From Planctomycetota bacterium (lineage in GTDB: Bacteria > Planctomycetota > UBA1135 > UBA2386), in assembly GCA_003235605.1 (NCBI GenBank), contig QJVU01000169.1, positions 1 through 7,478 of the forward strand: a stretch of DNA of 7,478 nt. Reading direction: 5' to 3'. Numbering within the stretch: the first letter of the stretch is position 1; each line of letters starts with the position of its first letter. Below are positions 7,468 to 7,478 of this stretch, piece after piece. The notes beneath the pieces are model-generated. The model was not told the DNA's origin. It did no database searches and saw nothing but the letters and a program-made list of their open reading frames with translations. A program made the translations under genes and the position numbers.

Positions 7468-7478
7468 GATGGAGAATC

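Noticed and set aside
1..7478. Defence system, mobile element, CRISPR array, tRNA or rRNA
   Set aside because: No transposase, integrase, nuclease or helicase motifs, no regularly spaced repeats and no structured RNA sequence were seen. Base composition looks even across the window.

Overview
The window is a dense, G+C-rich bacterial segment (about two thirds G+C by eye) holding four protein genes and almost no intergenic DNA. The best taxonomic reading is a Planctomycetota-like bacterium. The grounds are a secreted prenyltransferase/squalene-oxidase-repeat protein ending in a HEAT-like tail with a GEDFGYNP motif, a large PIG-L lipoprotein, non-ATG starts and few recognisable Shine-Dalgarno sequences. 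This is an inference from gene content; Acidobacteriota or another G+C-rich lineage cannot be excluded.

Left part (2-2560, plus strand): the C-terminal three quarters of a single-chain pyruvate carboxylase, cut by the left window edge. The end of the biotin carboxylase domain, the whole carboxyltransferase domain and the biotinyl domain with its EAMKME site are present. It makes oxaloacetate from pyruvate (anaplerosis, gluconeogenesis).

Right part (2576-7429, minus strand): three genes in one direction, tightly packed. In order of transcription they are a secreted alpha/alpha-toroid repeat protein with a HEAT-like tail (7429-6125), a fold-type I PLP aminotransferase (6114-4927), and a multidomain PIG-L/LmbE-type deacetylase with a lipoprotein signal (4930-2576). 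The gaps are 10 bp and a 4-base GTGA stop/start overlap, so they very probably form one operon. A possible promoter -10 element lies at the right edge. The operon converges on the pyruvate carboxylase gene with only 15 bp between the two stop codons, and nothing suggests the two units work together.

Two of the three operon products are predicted to be exported (one by a Sec-type signal, one as a lipoprotein), while the aminotransferase looks cytoplasmic. Each protein fits a known family, but no pathway for the trio is obvious. It is the most interesting object here, though nothing proves it is a new system. No RNA genes, CRISPR arrays, insertion sequences or large repeats were seen, and no stretch longer than about 50 bases lacks a gene.
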